From Prevotella sp. E13-17 (GTDB taxonomy: Bacteria > Bacteroidota > Bacteroidia > Bacteroidales > Bacteroidaceae), in NCBI RefSeq assembly GCF_022024035.1, contig NZ_CP091787.1:3380001-3444000 (forward strand): 64,000 nt of DNA, given 5' to 3'. A program made the translations under genes and the position numbers. This document shows, one piece after another, positions 17,576-26,089 of the stretch (position 1 is its first letter; every line of letters starts with the position of its first letter). The notes beneath the pieces are model-generated. The model did not search any database and had not been told where the DNA came from. It saw only the letters and a list, made by a program, of their open reading frames with translations.

Positions 17576-18352
17576 TTACCATTTTAGTCTTTCAAACTTT
17601 TCTCTATTTTCATCATTGGGCATATATTTCCGAGTATTAGCATCAACGCAGACAGAATTAATTATTCCTTTACTTAAATCACTCAACTCACAGACAAACT
17701 GAGGATGATCAAGAAAGTCGGTAATAATCAGTTTTCCGTCTTCAATGACCAAATGCCGGACGTTCTTATTAAAGAAGACATCGTCAGGATAAGTTTGATA
17801 AATATAGCCTTCGTTAATAAAATGATTCTTTCCATCAAACAAAGACATCCTTAACCTATAGTCGTACGACGTGAGTACATGTTCTAATACGACTTTTACG
17901 CCATATCCTTTCAAAGTCTTTTTTTTGAATAACCGCTCATTTTTATAATTATTATTTCTTAATTCTTGATGAAGATTAAGGAAGGATTCAATAGGTATAT
18001 CATGGCTAATAGAGGCTAGTTTGTAACCTCTTTCTAATAAAGAAAGATAATATTCAAAACGTTCCACTTCTGTTGACATATTTAAATACTTTTCGATTTC
18101 CTCATTACTGACATGAATATTTACTGATAACGATGAAACGGACTTCTCCTTCACAAGACTCTCATCTTTTGTAATATTACAAAAAAGCATATTATATGGG
18201 CCATCTGTTGGAAGATGCAACTTTCTAATACGTAAAGAAAGATAATTCGAAACAAACCACGTGTTATAGTTGAATTTATTATCAAATTCATCACCAAATC
18301 CTGAACCAAATCCAGAATTTCCTGCCCATAATATTATATATCTGTAATTCAT
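17576..18352 (-). CDS. Hypothetical cytoplasmic protein, probable immunity protein for the adjacent toxin tip
   Basis: A 258-residue protein without signal peptide or membrane helix. It has no recognised family and is rich in Asp, Asn and Tyr (YDYRLRMSLFDGKNHFINEG, LVIEDGKLIITDFLDHPQF). It starts 5 bases after the stop of the toxin-tip frame at 18358-18783, the order expected for a polymorphic toxin and its immunity gene. AT-rich, like the rest of the accessory block. Function inferred from position. Confidence 0.72.
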   Translation of the reverse strand: MNYRYIILWAGNSGFGSGFGDEFDNKFNYNTWFVSNYLSLRIRKLHLPTDGPYNMLFCNITKDESLVKEKSVSSLSVNIHVSNEEIEKYLNMSTEVERFEYYLSLLERGYKLASISHDIPIESFLNLHQELRNNNYKNERLFKKKTLKGYGVKVVLEHVLTSYDYRLRMSLFDGKNHFINEGYIYQTYPDDVFFNKNVRHLVIEDGKLIITDFLDHPQFVCELSDLSKGIINSVCVDANTRKYMPNDENREKFERLKW

Positions 18353-18357
18353 TATTG

Positions 18358-18783
18358 CTATGGTCTTTTATGTTTCTCTGGATCTAATTGATCCCTATAC
18401 TTATTAGCACGTTCTTTTTCGTAATCCAGAATACGGGTTCGTGACCCTTCACCAGCAGGCTCATGATGGGTTATTTCTGATTTATAAGTGCCATCACCTG
18501 ATTCCTTATTCCATTTCTTAACTTGAGTTTCAGCTCGAACTGACTTCCCATTTTTTATCTGTCCACCACTAATTCCTGTTTTAATTACCTTATTAGTTTT
18601 TGTATTTATAATGTCATATGCATGCTGGGCCTTTGTACTTGCTTTTGAATTTCCATGTACTGCAAAGGTACTATTTATTCTGATAAATCGTATCATTTTG
18701 GGGCATAATGTGCATGAAGACCCCACTCCGACCCTCCTCCGAAAGGGAAATTCCACCCCGACCCTCCCAAGGGAGGGAGACAT
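18358..18783 (-). CDS. Orphan Rhs/polymorphic-toxin C-terminal tip (URI/GIY-YIG-like)
   Basis: A 141-codon frame whose last ~97 residues form a toxin-tip domain: AYDIINTKTNKVIKTGISGG, RAETQVKKWNKESGDG, ILDYEKERANKYRDQL and the ending PEKHKRP. The Y-x-I...KTGISG start and the later D-Y-E-K glutamate resemble URI/GIY-YIG nuclease tips on Rhs proteins. The first ~30 codons are not conserved protein: they are translated from a GC-rich intergenic repeat (18715-18780). An in-frame ATG at 18696 is the only other start. No Rhs core precedes it, so this is probably a displaced silent cassette or a pseudogene. Confidence 0.6.
   Translation of the reverse strand: MSPSLGRVGVEFPFRRRVGVGSSCTLCPKMIRFIRINSTFAVHGNSKASTKAQHAYDIINTKTNKVIKTGISGGQIKNGKSVRAETQVKKWNKESGDGTYKSEITHHEPAGEGSRTRILDYEKERANKYRDQLDPEKHKRP
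18663..18670 (-). promoter_or_regulatory. TACCTTTG -7-like box inside the toxin-tip frame
   Basis: Leftward TACCTTTG followed by GCAG, a perfect match to the consensus. It lies at the junction of repeat-derived and toxin sequence. It could transcribe the following gene (17576-18352) separately. Confidence 0.35.
18715..18780. repeat. GC-rich CCCTCC/GGGAGG intergenic repeat
   Basis: Two diverged units (CCGACCCTCC...GGGAAA and CCGACCCTCCCAAGGGAGGG) able to form hairpins. The same family is at 23433, 48049 and 50876. Confidence 0.65.
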
Positions 18784-19030
18784 TCTGCTCTTTCATATTT
18801 GGCTTCTGAAGCCTTACTCCACAGTATATATTTACATGGCCGTAGGCGGTTTTCTTGTTTTTTTCGATGATGTTGTTGTAGCCGACAGGCTGTTTGATGG
18901 TTGTGCTACAGAAAAGGGAAGCTTGCTTGCCTTTGATGGAGTACAAACAACGAACAGATGAGCTTGCAGCTCATCGACAACAATATCAGCGGGTTTCTTA
19001 CGGTTTTTGTTCTCCCAACAAGGAATTCTT

Positions 19031-19255
19031 TAAAAAGCCACAGAGCCTTAGAAAAAGTGGCGGTTTGACGCATGAAAAGTGGCGGTTTGACGACGCAATA
19101 CTTTTGGTTTGGCATTGCAATAGTTAAGGTTTTACTCCGCATCTAGCCCCTGGAAAGGTCAATTCTATGGGCTGGACGCGGTCTGTATAGCCCCTGGACG
19201 CGGTCTGTTCAGGGGCTGAAAACAGGCGTTCCAGGGGCTGGAACAGAAACAAGTG
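19031..19255. repeat. Phased 22-bp degenerate array downstream of the HTH regulator
   Basis: AAAAGTGGCGGTTTGACG starts at 19053 and again at 19075. A GG-core series then starts at 19145 (AGCCCCTGGA), 19167 (ATGGGCTGGA), 19189 (AGCCCCTGGA), 19211 (AGGGGCTGAA) and 19233 (AGGGGCTGGA), each exactly 22 bases apart. The GCCCC/GGGGC core changes orientation in place while the flanking A and TGGA stay. The same cores recur at 49999-50175. No gene is seen in 18784-19357 apart from this array. Confidence 0.65.
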
Positions 19256-19357
19256 TTTTGGTTTTAGACTTTAGAACCGACCGTTCTATACCTTAGAACT
19301 GCCACTCTTGGCCTCCAAAAGGGAGACTATCGGCTGGCCATTCGGCCGAAGTAACAG

Positions 19358-20872
19358 TCAGTATCTCAGCAGCTGTCGGTCGAACTCCTTGGCGCCACCA
19401 GTTTCGCCAAAGAGGCGCTTCAGCAACTTGACACGCATGTTGGTGATGGACTGTGGCGACGCCATGAGCAGACACGCCATCTCGGAAGGCTGGAAATGAT
19501 GGTATATCAGCAGGCAAAGCGCCTGTTCGCGCACGCCAAGCGGCTTCAGCAGCGAGAGCAGGTCGGGGTTCAACGAGAAGCAGACTTGCTGCAGGGTGCT
19601 GATGTCCTCGTCGGCAGCCGGCTGTCCCAGCATGGCCGACTTATGCAGGCGCGCCGTGACCTCCTTCAGCTGGCGCGAGTTGTCGCGCAGTTGGCGCTTC
19701 TTCTGCCGCTGCATCTGCACCAGTTCGCGGTGCGTCAGCAGGTAGTACCACGCCATGAGTGCCAATGCCAGGACCACGACGACGAGGGCCGAAAGCAACC
19801 AGATGACGGTGCGATACTGATGGCGCTCGCGTTGCTGCTCGTCGTATTGCTTCTGCATGTCGAGGATGGCAGCAGCCTCGTTGTGTTCATAGCGGTCGCG
19901 GTAGAGCCGGTTCAGCCGCTGACTGAGGTGCGAGGCCATGCGATGGGCGGCAGGATCCTGCTCTGCCAGCGTGTTGTAGTAGTCTATCAGTTTGGCATAG
20001 GCATCCATGCTGATGGCATAGTCGGGCGATTGGAGAACCTGCGACCAGTAGTCGCTGGCCTGCACAGAGTGGCCCTCACGCGCGGCAACATCGCCCAGCA
20101 ACTTGATGGTCTTGTCGAGATAGGTGATCTGACTTGAGGCATAGAGGCACTCTTTAGCCCGCGTGAGGTTGTTCTGGTGCAGATAGTAGCTGCCCATGTT
20201 GGTAAGCATGGTGGCGCGGATGGGTCCATCGACGCTGTCGAGCAGTGGCCGGCAGCGCTCTATGTAGGCCTGCAGCGAGTCGGGCTGGTTCATGGCATCG
20301 TAGGTGGTGGCGATGTTGTTCAGCTGTCGGGCCATCCACGACTTGTTGCCCGACTGCCGGGCAGCCTGCAGCGAGCGGTGGTAGTAGTCGAGGGTCAGGG
20401 GGTGGTTGTTGGCATTGTCGTTGATGTCGCCCAAGACGGCAAAGAGCTCGTAGTTGAGCGACGGGTCTTCCAGTCGGTCAGCCAGCTCCTCGACCTGCTT
20501 CAGCAGTCGGAAGGCCTCGCCATAGCGCTGCTGACCATAGAGCACGATGGCATGCTGCAGACAGGCTCGGGCGCTGCGCTTCTGGTCGCCCTGCTGCTCG
20601 TAGTAGTGCTGACTGAGGGCGATGACCGAGTCGGACGAGAACGTCAGTCCGATGCGATGGATGGCCTCGGTGAACACCAAGGCATAGAGTGCCTTGTCGG
20701 GCTCAGTGCCGAAGCTGTCGATGTCGAGCCCGTTGAGCAGGCGGATGGCCGAGTCGGGCTGTTGCAGGCAGACGGCTTCGGCCTGCAACAACCGCGGGTT
20801 GCGGCTCTGCTCCGGAGAGCAGGCCGCAACGGCTATTGTAATGATAAAAAAGAATAAACTAACTACCCTCAT
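19358..20872 (-). CDS. Membrane-anchored TPR protein with C-terminal LuxR-like HTH
   Basis: A 504-residue protein. The N-terminus is a lipoprotein-type signal (FFFIITIAVAACSPEQS, Cys18). TPR-like repeats follow (about 40-330; RSARACLQHAIVLYGQQRYG, LTLDYYHRSLQAARQSGNKS), then one membrane helix (VIWLLSALVVVVLALALMAW), a charged coiled coil (MQRQKKRQLRDNSRQLKEV) and a C-terminal HTH segment (LGVREQALCLLIYHHFQPSEM, ASPQSITNMRVKLLKRLFGE). Such proteins are thought to sense a periplasmic signal and act on DNA from the membrane. It overlaps the upstream TonB-like gene by four bases (ATGA), so the two are translationally coupled. Confidence 0.86.
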   Translation of the reverse strand: MRVVSLFFFIITIAVAACSPEQSRNPRLLQAEAVCLQQPDSAIRLLNGLDIDSFGTEPDKALYALVFTEAIHRIGLTFSSDSVIALSQHYYEQQGDQKRSARACLQHAIVLYGQQRYGEAFRLLKQVEELADRLEDPSLNYELFAVLGDINDNANNHPLTLDYYHRSLQAARQSGNKSWMARQLNNIATTYDAMNQPDSLQAYIERCRPLLDSVDGPIRATMLTNMGSYYLHQNNLTRAKECLYASSQITYLDKTIKLLGDVAAREGHSVQASDYWSQVLQSPDYAISMDAYAKLIDYYNTLAEQDPAAHRMASHLSQRLNRLYRDRYEHNEAAAILDMQKQYDEQQRERHQYRTVIWLLSALVVVVLALALMAWYYLLTHRELVQMQRQKKRQLRDNSRQLKEVTARLHKSAMLGQPAADEDISTLQQVCFSLNPDLLSLLKPLGVREQALCLLIYHHFQPSEMACLLMASPQSITNMRVKLLKRLFGETGGAKEFDRQLLRY

Positions 20873-21279
20873 TTCAACTTAAACATGATAGGTATGGTGA
20901 ACTTGACGCGCACGGGTTCGCCTTTCTGGCGACCAGCCTTCCACTTTGGCATGGCTTTGACCACACGAACAGCCTCCTCGTCGAGCGAGGGGAACACCGA
21001 GCGGAACACGGTGACGTTGCTCAGACTACCATCTTTCTCGATGATGAACTTCACCAGCACGCGACCCTCTACCTTCTGCTTCTCGGCATCCTTGGGATAC
21101 TTCATGTTGTCTCTCATAAAGGTCATCATGCCCTCCATGCCGCCAGGGAACTCTGGCATCTGCTCTACCACGGTAAAGGGATCCTCTTGTTGCGCCTTCT
21201 GCGAAACGACGGTTTTCTGTGCCAACAGCGTTGTGACACCGCACAGGGTCATCAGCGCTACAATCATTAATTTTTTCAT
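20869..21279 (-). CDS. TonB C-terminal-domain protein (energy-transducer-like)
   Basis: From the ATG at 21279 the product is 136 residues: signal peptide MKKLMIVALMTLCGVTTLLAQ, then a TonB-C domain (FPGGMEGMMTFMRDNMKYP, GRVLVKFIIEKDGSLSNV, FPSLDEEAVRVVKAMPKW, FTIPIMFKL). An in-frame upstream start at 21366 would add 29 residues before a clear signal peptide and would lie upstream of the likely promoter (TACTTTTG, 21343-21336), so it was rejected. There is no N-terminal membrane anchor, so it is a periplasmic TonB-C protein rather than a classical TonB. Its stop overlaps the start of the HTH regulator. Confidence 0.9.
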   Translation of the reverse strand: MKKLMIVALMTLCGVTTLLAQKTVVSQKAQQEDPFTVVEQMPEFPGGMEGMMTFMRDNMKYPKDAEKQKVEGRVLVKFIIEKDGSLSNVTVFRSVFPSLDEEAVRVVKAMPKWKAGRQKGEPVRVKFTIPIMFKLK

Positions 21280-21335
21280 AATAAATTGTTTTTTTAAATG
21301 GTTAAACGATGATAAGTTGTCCGGACTTTCGATTG

Positions 21336-21343
21336 CAAAAGTA
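21336..21343 (-). promoter_or_regulatory. -7 element TACTTTTG for the TonB-C/HTH pair
   Basis: It reads leftward, 57 bases before the chosen ATG at 21279. Confidence 0.55.
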
Positions 21344-21384
21344 GTAAAAGCCCGCGTTGGCTCCAAAAAATCGATTACATCATT

Positions 21385-22806
21385 TTACACCACCTGCTTT
21401 TTTCTGATTTTCCAACCGATGACAGCGATGAGAATGCTCATCAGCGGACTTATCAGATTGAAGAAACAATAGGGCAGATAGGTGAGCGTGGGCACACCGA
21501 GGACGGTGGACTGCGTCATGCCGCAGGTGTTCCAGGGTATCAGAACGGAGGTGACGGTGGCCGAGTCTTCGCAAGAGCGACTCAGCAGACACGACTCGTA
21601 GCCCTGCTCGCGGTAGGCCTGCTTGAAGATGTCGGCATTGAGCACGATAGAGATGAACTGGTCGCCAGTGGTGATGTTGAGAAAGATGCCCGTTCCAACG
21701 GTAGAGCCGACCAGCGCGGCCCTGCTGCGCACCCAGCGCACAATGACGCGCGTGAGACTGGCAATCATGCCGCTGGCCACCATCGCTGCACCAAAACACA
21801 TGGCACAGAGGATGAGCCAGATGGTGTTGAGCATGCCGGCCATGCCACCGGTAGAGACGAGCTCATTGAGCGAGGCATTGCCCGTATCGACAGCTGTGGC
21901 GCCATAGTAGGTGATGGCCAGACCACGCACCAGTCCGCCGCCTATCTCAGTGAGGATGTGGGGCTGGAGCAGGAGTGCCACCACGCCAGCCATCACCGAC
22001 GACAGGAAGAGCACGATGAGCGACGGCACACGGCGGGCGATGAGCACACCGGTGAACAAGGGCACCAGCAGCGTCCACAGCGAGATGGAGAACGTGCGTT
22101 CAAGGCCTTCGGTGTAGGCGCCTACCTCCAACTGGGCACCCTCGCCAAAGCCGAGACCAGCCACCAAGAAGATGACGATGGTGATGAGAAAGGTGGGCAC
22201 GGTGGTGAGCATCATGTAGCGGATGTGCGTAAAGAGGTCGGTGCCGGTGCTGGAAGAGGCCAGGATGGTGGTGTCGCTGAGGGGCGACATCTTGTCGCCA
22301 AAGTAGGCGCCAGAGATGATGGCACCCGCCGTCCACGGCTCGGAGACGCCCAGGGCATGGCCAATGCCAAGCAGTGCCACACCGATGGTGGCAATGGTGG
22401 TCCACGAACTGCCCGACAGGAGCGACACCAAGGCACAGATGACACAGGTGGAGACGAGGAAGAACTGGGGCGACATGACCTGCACACCGTAGTAGATGAG
22501 CGTGGGAACGATGCCGCTGATCATCCACGAGCCCGACAGCATGCCGACGCACAGCAGGATGAGTAACGTGATAGACACCTCGCCCAGGGTCTGCTTGATC
22601 TGCTGCTCGAAGCGATGCCAGGGCACACGATAGATGCCCATGGAGATGCACACACAGACGGCCATGCCCATCAACAGGGCCACCTGACTGCCCCCACTGA
22701 GCGAGTCGCTGCCAAACAGGGTGATGACTACCGATAGAAACGCGATGAGAACAGCCACGGGAATGATGGCTACCAAGGGATGGGGTATCTTTATATGTTC
22801 TTCCAC
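21385..22806 (-). CDS. nhaC: NhaC-family Na+/H+ antiporter
   Basis: About 473 residues with eleven or more helices and NhaC-family segments: LLSGSSWTTIATIGVALLGI, GAIISGAYFGDKMSPLSDTT, TYYGATAVDTGNASLNELVS and LIPWNTCGMTQSTVLGVPTL. It exchanges sodium for protons at the inner membrane. Start choice: a longer frame begins with TTG at 22839, but that codon lies inside a leftward -7 box (TATATTTG, 22844-22837), so it cannot be translated from that promoter. The first start after it is GTG at 22806, giving MEEHIKIPHPLVAIIPV; this is an inference. Confidence 0.9.
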   Translation of the reverse strand: MEEHIKIPHPLVAIIPVAVLIAFLSVVITLFGSDSLSGGSQVALLMGMAVCVCISMGIYRVPWHRFEQQIKQTLGEVSITLLILLCVGMLSGSWMISGIVPTLIYYGVQVMSPQFFLVSTCVICALVSLLSGSSWTTIATIGVALLGIGHALGVSEPWTAGAIISGAYFGDKMSPLSDTTILASSSTGTDLFTHIRYMMLTTVPTFLITIVIFLVAGLGFGEGAQLEVGAYTEGLERTFSISLWTLLVPLFTGVLIARRVPSLIVLFLSSVMAGVVALLLQPHILTEIGGGLVRGLAITYYGATAVDTGNASLNELVSTGGMAGMLNTIWLILCAMCFGAAMVASGMIASLTRVIVRWVRSRAALVGSTVGTGIFLNITTGDQFISIVLNADIFKQAYREQGYESCLLSRSCEDSATVTSVLIPWNTCGMTQSTVLGVPTLTYLPYCFFNLISPLMSILIAVIGWKIRKKQVV

Positions 22807-22836
22807 CTGACGATGATGATTGATGATTTCAGGGCA

Positions 22837-22844
22837 CAAATATA
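22837..22844 (-). promoter_or_regulatory. -7 element TATATTTG for nhaC
   Basis: Leftward box that overlaps the upstream TTG frame start and so decides for the GTG start at 22806. Confidence 0.55.
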
Positions 22845-22887
22845 CAAATAATTGCTGGTTTTATTTCTCGTTGCAAGGCATTTTTAT

Positions 22888-22895
22888 TACTTTTG
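22888..22895 (+). promoter_or_regulatory. -7 element TACTTTTG for msrA
   Basis: Rightward, 39 bases before the ATG at 22935. It overlaps an in-frame upstream TTG (22893), so that start was rejected. Confidence 0.6.
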
Positions 22896-22934
22896 CACCG
22901 AAATTACAAGTTAATCATCATAAAAGCGAAACAG

Positions 22935-23459
22935 ATGAAAGAGATTTATTTAGCCGGTGGCTGCTTCTGGGGCACCGAGCATTACTTCAAACAGATAGAA
23001 GGTGTGACGAATACGGAGGTGGGCTTTGCCAACGGACAGACAGAGAACCCTACCTATAAGGAGGTATATACGGACCAGACGGGCTATGCCGAAACGGTGC
23101 ATGTGGTCTATGACGAACAGGTGGTGGGACTGGAGTTCCTGCTGAACATGTTCTTCAAGGCTATCGACCCCACGAGCCTCAACAAACAGGGACACGACGA
23201 GGGTACTCGCTATCGCACGGGGGTGTACTACACCTCGGAAGACCAGCTGCCCGTCATCGAGAAGGTGTTTGCCGAACAGCAGGTGCTGCTCTCTGAGCCT
23301 ATCGCCGTGGAGAAGGTGCCTCTGAAGAACTTCTACACTGCCGAGGAGTATCATCAGGACTATCTGGACAAGAACCCCGATGGCTACTGCCATCTGCCAA
23401 CCGCGCTGTTTGAGTTTGCGAGGAAGGCAAAGCCTCTCCCCCAACCCCTCTCCAAGTAG
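22935..23459 (+). CDS. msrA: Peptide-methionine (S)-S-oxide reductase
   Basis: A 174-residue MsrA with the catalytic GGCFWGTEHYF motif (Cys10), NTEVGFANGQTENPTYKEV, HVVYDEQVV and KNFYTAEEYHQDYLDKNPDGY. It reduces methionine-S-sulfoxide in proteins and so repairs oxidative damage. The start at 22935 puts the motif at its usual place right after MKEIYLAG. The last eight or nine residues (KPLPQPLSK) and the stop are supplied by a GC-rich intergenic repeat that begins inside the coding end, so the native C-terminus was probably replaced. There is no MsrB domain or neighbour. Confidence 0.95.
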   Translation: MKEIYLAGGCFWGTEHYFKQIEGVTNTEVGFANGQTENPTYKEVYTDQTGYAETVHVVYDEQVVGLEFLLNMFFKAIDPTSLNKQGHDEGTRYRTGVYYTSEDQLPVIEKVFAEQQVLLSEPIAVEKVPLKNFYTAEEYHQDYLDKNPDGYCHLPTALFEFARKAKPLPQPLSK

Positions 23460-23512
23460 AGAGGGGAGTAAATAGACAATAACCCCCTCCCGACCTCCCC
23501 AAGGGGGAGGAG
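23433..23512. repeat. GC-rich CCCTCTCC/GGAGAGGG repeat overlapping the msrA 3' end
   Basis: Two hairpin-forming units (CCCCTCTCC...AGAGAGGGG and CCCCCTCCC...AAGGGGGAGG). The first contributes the last msrA codons; together they may act as its terminator. Confidence 0.65.
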
Positions 23513-23520
23513 AGTAAAAA

Positions 23521-23567
23521 GAAAAGGAGTGCATAGCGACCTATCTCGTTATGCACTCCTTTTCTTT
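23521..23567. repeat. Hairpin repeat, copy 1 (GGAGTGCATA stem)
   Basis: AAAAGGAGTGCATA and its complement flank a short loop, followed by TTTTCTTT. It is nearly identical to 26416-26458; both copies abut ends of the same insertion element. Confidence 0.65.
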
Positions 23568-23680
23568 CCTGACTTTGGGAATTGCCAGCTTTTTTCTGAT
23601 ACCTTGGCATTTGTATATTGATTTTCAGTCATTTGCAAATTTTAGTTGGGTGATTTGGGTGACGCATTCCCGAAGTCAGG
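23568..23680. mobile_element. 113-bp MITE-like element with 14-bp terminal inverted repeats
   Basis: The left end CCTGACTTTGGGAA (23568-23581) and right end TTCCCGAAGTCAGG (23667-23680) are inverted repeats with one mismatch. The interior is AT-rich without a gene. The last 27 bases (from TTTGGGTGACGC) equal the end of the pseudogene at 26392-26418, so this looks like an internally deleted copy of the same insertion element. From 23681 to 23974 I see no gene. Confidence 0.55.
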
Positions 23681-23974
23681 AAGAAAAGTCGAGCGCAAAA
23701 CATATGATTAATGACGTTCTCATCAATGCCGTCATGCCGCAAGACGAACGAATAGTAAAGCTCAACCACATTGCCATTCAGCAAATGCAGGTACTTGAAG
23801 GAAATTGTGACAGGAAACCGTTGAAGTAATGAGATATTAAAAACTGCTTCCATACCGCAAAGGTACAGAAGCAGTATTCTAAAGAAAAAAAAGACGAATT
23901 TAATTTGCTCTATTATATTCGATGGTAGCACCCATATCTAAAGATTGTGTTGTAAGACGCCTCAAATGCGGTTA

Positions 23975-25783
23975 TTATTTTTTGACGGGCTTTAGGTTGT
24001 TGAAGATAAGATGTTTAGGCGCCATCTTTGTTTCATAGGTTCCCCACATACTCTCGTCGGTACCTATTTTCCATTGAATGTCGCGTTCGTATCTGCCGTC
24101 CAGGTCGTAGAGCTTAGAGGTGTAGCCTCTGAGGGTGGGATGCGACTCCTTGGACTTTCTCAAGATGTTTTTGCCATTGTTTCCCGATGCATATTGATAG
24201 GCACTTCGTAGTTTGCCGTCAGAGAAAAAATTGCAAGAGAGATAGAGCTTCTTAGTCTTGTAGTAATAAGAATTGATGGTGTTCACTACGCCATTGGAAT
24301 ACCAGGTAAATCTATTGATAAAGGTGGGTTTGCCCGACGCATAGACAATTTCCCAAGAGCGTTGGCCTTTCTCATCGACCGCGAATTCCAATTCCGTTTG
24401 TTTATTATCCCCAAAGACGCAACGATAAGTATTGTTCTTCTTGTCGTGAATAATACGTGGTTTATAGATGCGAGAATCGCGCTCCTCTTCCGGATTGAAA
24501 TACAATATCTCGGGATAGTCTGGATACTCACACGGATAGGTGTATTCCTGATAGAAGTTGCTATAGGAGAAATCCTGGGCAAGTGTAAGCGCATCGGAGG
24601 GGTTATTGCAGGCATAGACCTTTTCGCGCTGACTATTGGTGAGTTCGAGGCCTTCAAGCCAGTTGCCTTCCCGCGTTGACCCATTGGCAAAAAAAGTCGT
24701 ACCATCGGTGAAGAATGGACCTGCGAGTTTTGTGGTGAGATTTCCCTCAAACCGGTCTCCATTGGGATATTTATACAGTCCTCGCACAGGAGTCGTCTTT
24801 ACACTGGTCGTCCCCTTGGCTTCATCTGTTGCTATATCGTGTTTAGCTGTTCCTTCAAAATATCGCCCATCCTCATAGGTCAATTGAACGAAAAAACAAT
24901 GTTCGTAGTATTTGATAGCGTTCCAATAATTCTCTTCCGAGAGCGTGCCGTTGTCTTTGACAAAGAGCACGGTCTTAGAGCCTCCTTCGTTCTCCTGAGT
25001 ATACACAATATTTCCGTTAGTCTTTCGGACAGAAATTATATTTGGTCCTGATTTCATTCCCGTCTTCTGCCCCTCTAAAGGAAGAAACTGAACTTTATTT
25101 TCGTCAAACATCGACGGTCGAGCGATTCCTCTGAACACAACGCCATCGGGTTGATTTACCGTGATCTTTTTAACATCGCCCATTAGCACCTTAACCATGT
25201 CTATGGGGGTGTCACTAACCTTTATGCCAGGAACCTCGACAGACATGACACCAGATTTGCCATCGATATAGGCCATCGGTATAGCACCTGACAACTTCAA
25301 TATTGCAGGACTATCGCCATGGAAGCATTCAGCATACTTGGCATCTATACAGCTAATCCTCAGTTCGCCCGCCTTTTTATTCTTGTAGTTCATAGAAAAG
25401 TCGTCCATATTATGCACATAGAATGTACCATAGACCTTATTGGTGCGGTCTGTGAGATAGCTGAATTTTACGCCATTGACCACCAGGCGACCAGCCTGAT
25501 AGGATACCTTACCCTCCAACAGAGGTTTAGGTACTAACGAAGAAATGTCGTAAAATTTTGCAACAGTACCTTCTTCCAAGACCCCTTTGGTTATAATGCC
25601 CTCAAGGGTGTAGTGATAGTCGTGAAATTCGATGAACTTTGGTTTCTTTGAATTGTTCACTGCAACCTGCTCTTGGTCCTTGAGCCATCTCTCCACCTCG
25701 AGTTTGAGGTCGGCAAATCTAACTTGAGACAGTACTGGCAGAGAGAGTCCAAACATCAAGATTGTCAGAAATAAATTTTTCAT
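23975..25783 (-). CDS. Secreted hypothetical protein with MORN-like repeats
   Basis: From the ATG at 25783 the product is 602 residues, with a signal peptide (MKNLFLTILMFGLSLPVLSQ). A longer frame from 25840 adds 19 residues before this signal and is less likely. Middle and C-terminal parts contain MORN-like units (GLYKYPNGDRFEGNL, EGTAKHDI, TREGNWLEGLEL). The rest is unrecognised and carries many Tyr and Lys residues. MORN proteins often act as scaffolds; the role here is unknown. A TACCTTTG box at 25905-25898 lies 115 bases upstream. Both flanks carry remnants of the same insertion element, so the gene may have been carried by it. Confidence 0.75.
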   Translation of the reverse strand: MKNLFLTILMFGLSLPVLSQVRFADLKLEVERWLKDQEQVAVNNSKKPKFIEFHDYHYTLEGIITKGVLEEGTVAKFYDISSLVPKPLLEGKVSYQAGRLVVNGVKFSYLTDRTNKVYGTFYVHNMDDFSMNYKNKKAGELRISCIDAKYAECFHGDSPAILKLSGAIPMAYIDGKSGVMSVEVPGIKVSDTPIDMVKVLMGDVKKITVNQPDGVVFRGIARPSMFDENKVQFLPLEGQKTGMKSGPNIISVRKTNGNIVYTQENEGGSKTVLFVKDNGTLSEENYWNAIKYYEHCFFVQLTYEDGRYFEGTAKHDIATDEAKGTTSVKTTPVRGLYKYPNGDRFEGNLTTKLAGPFFTDGTTFFANGSTREGNWLEGLELTNSQREKVYACNNPSDALTLAQDFSYSNFYQEYTYPCEYPDYPEILYFNPEEERDSRIYKPRIIHDKKNNTYRCVFGDNKQTELEFAVDEKGQRSWEIVYASGKPTFINRFTWYSNGVVNTINSYYYKTKKLYLSCNFFSDGKLRSAYQYASGNNGKNILRKSKESHPTLRGYTSKLYDLDGRYERDIQWKIGTDESMWGTYETKMAPKHLIFNNLKPVKK

Positions 25784-25897
25784 ATTTTTGAAAGCGATTT
25801 TATTAATATAATTGACAATGTGGCAGTATAAGTTTGACATTACCTCTCAAACAGGTTTTGTATCCCTACCTGAAGGGACGTAGTAGCTTTTATTTTG

Positions 25898-25905
25898 CAA
25901 AGGTA
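25898..25905 (-). promoter_or_regulatory. -7 element TACCTTTG for the MORN-like gene
   Basis: Perfect consensus reading leftward with a ~110-base leader. Confidence 0.6.
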
Positions 25906-26089
25906 CATATTTTTTTCAAAACCAGTACCCCCAGACTTCATTTTGTTCCTGAAGACGGCGGGAGAATACTGTTTTGTAGTTTCTGACGAGTGCTAGGCTA
26001 GAAAAAATGAAGGACAGGCACTTGCTTCACGAAGATGTCTGATAGATGATATTTGATGGAAGGATTTTCTCCTGCTATTATTATAAAAC

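Noticed and set aside
22807..22839. Upstream TTG start for nhaC
   Set aside because: The codon lies inside the likely -7 box (22837-22844), so it would not be on the mRNA.
22893..22934. Upstream TTG start for msrA
   Set aside because: It overlaps the -7 box TACTTTTG and would add 14 residues before the conserved MKEIYLAGGCFWG.
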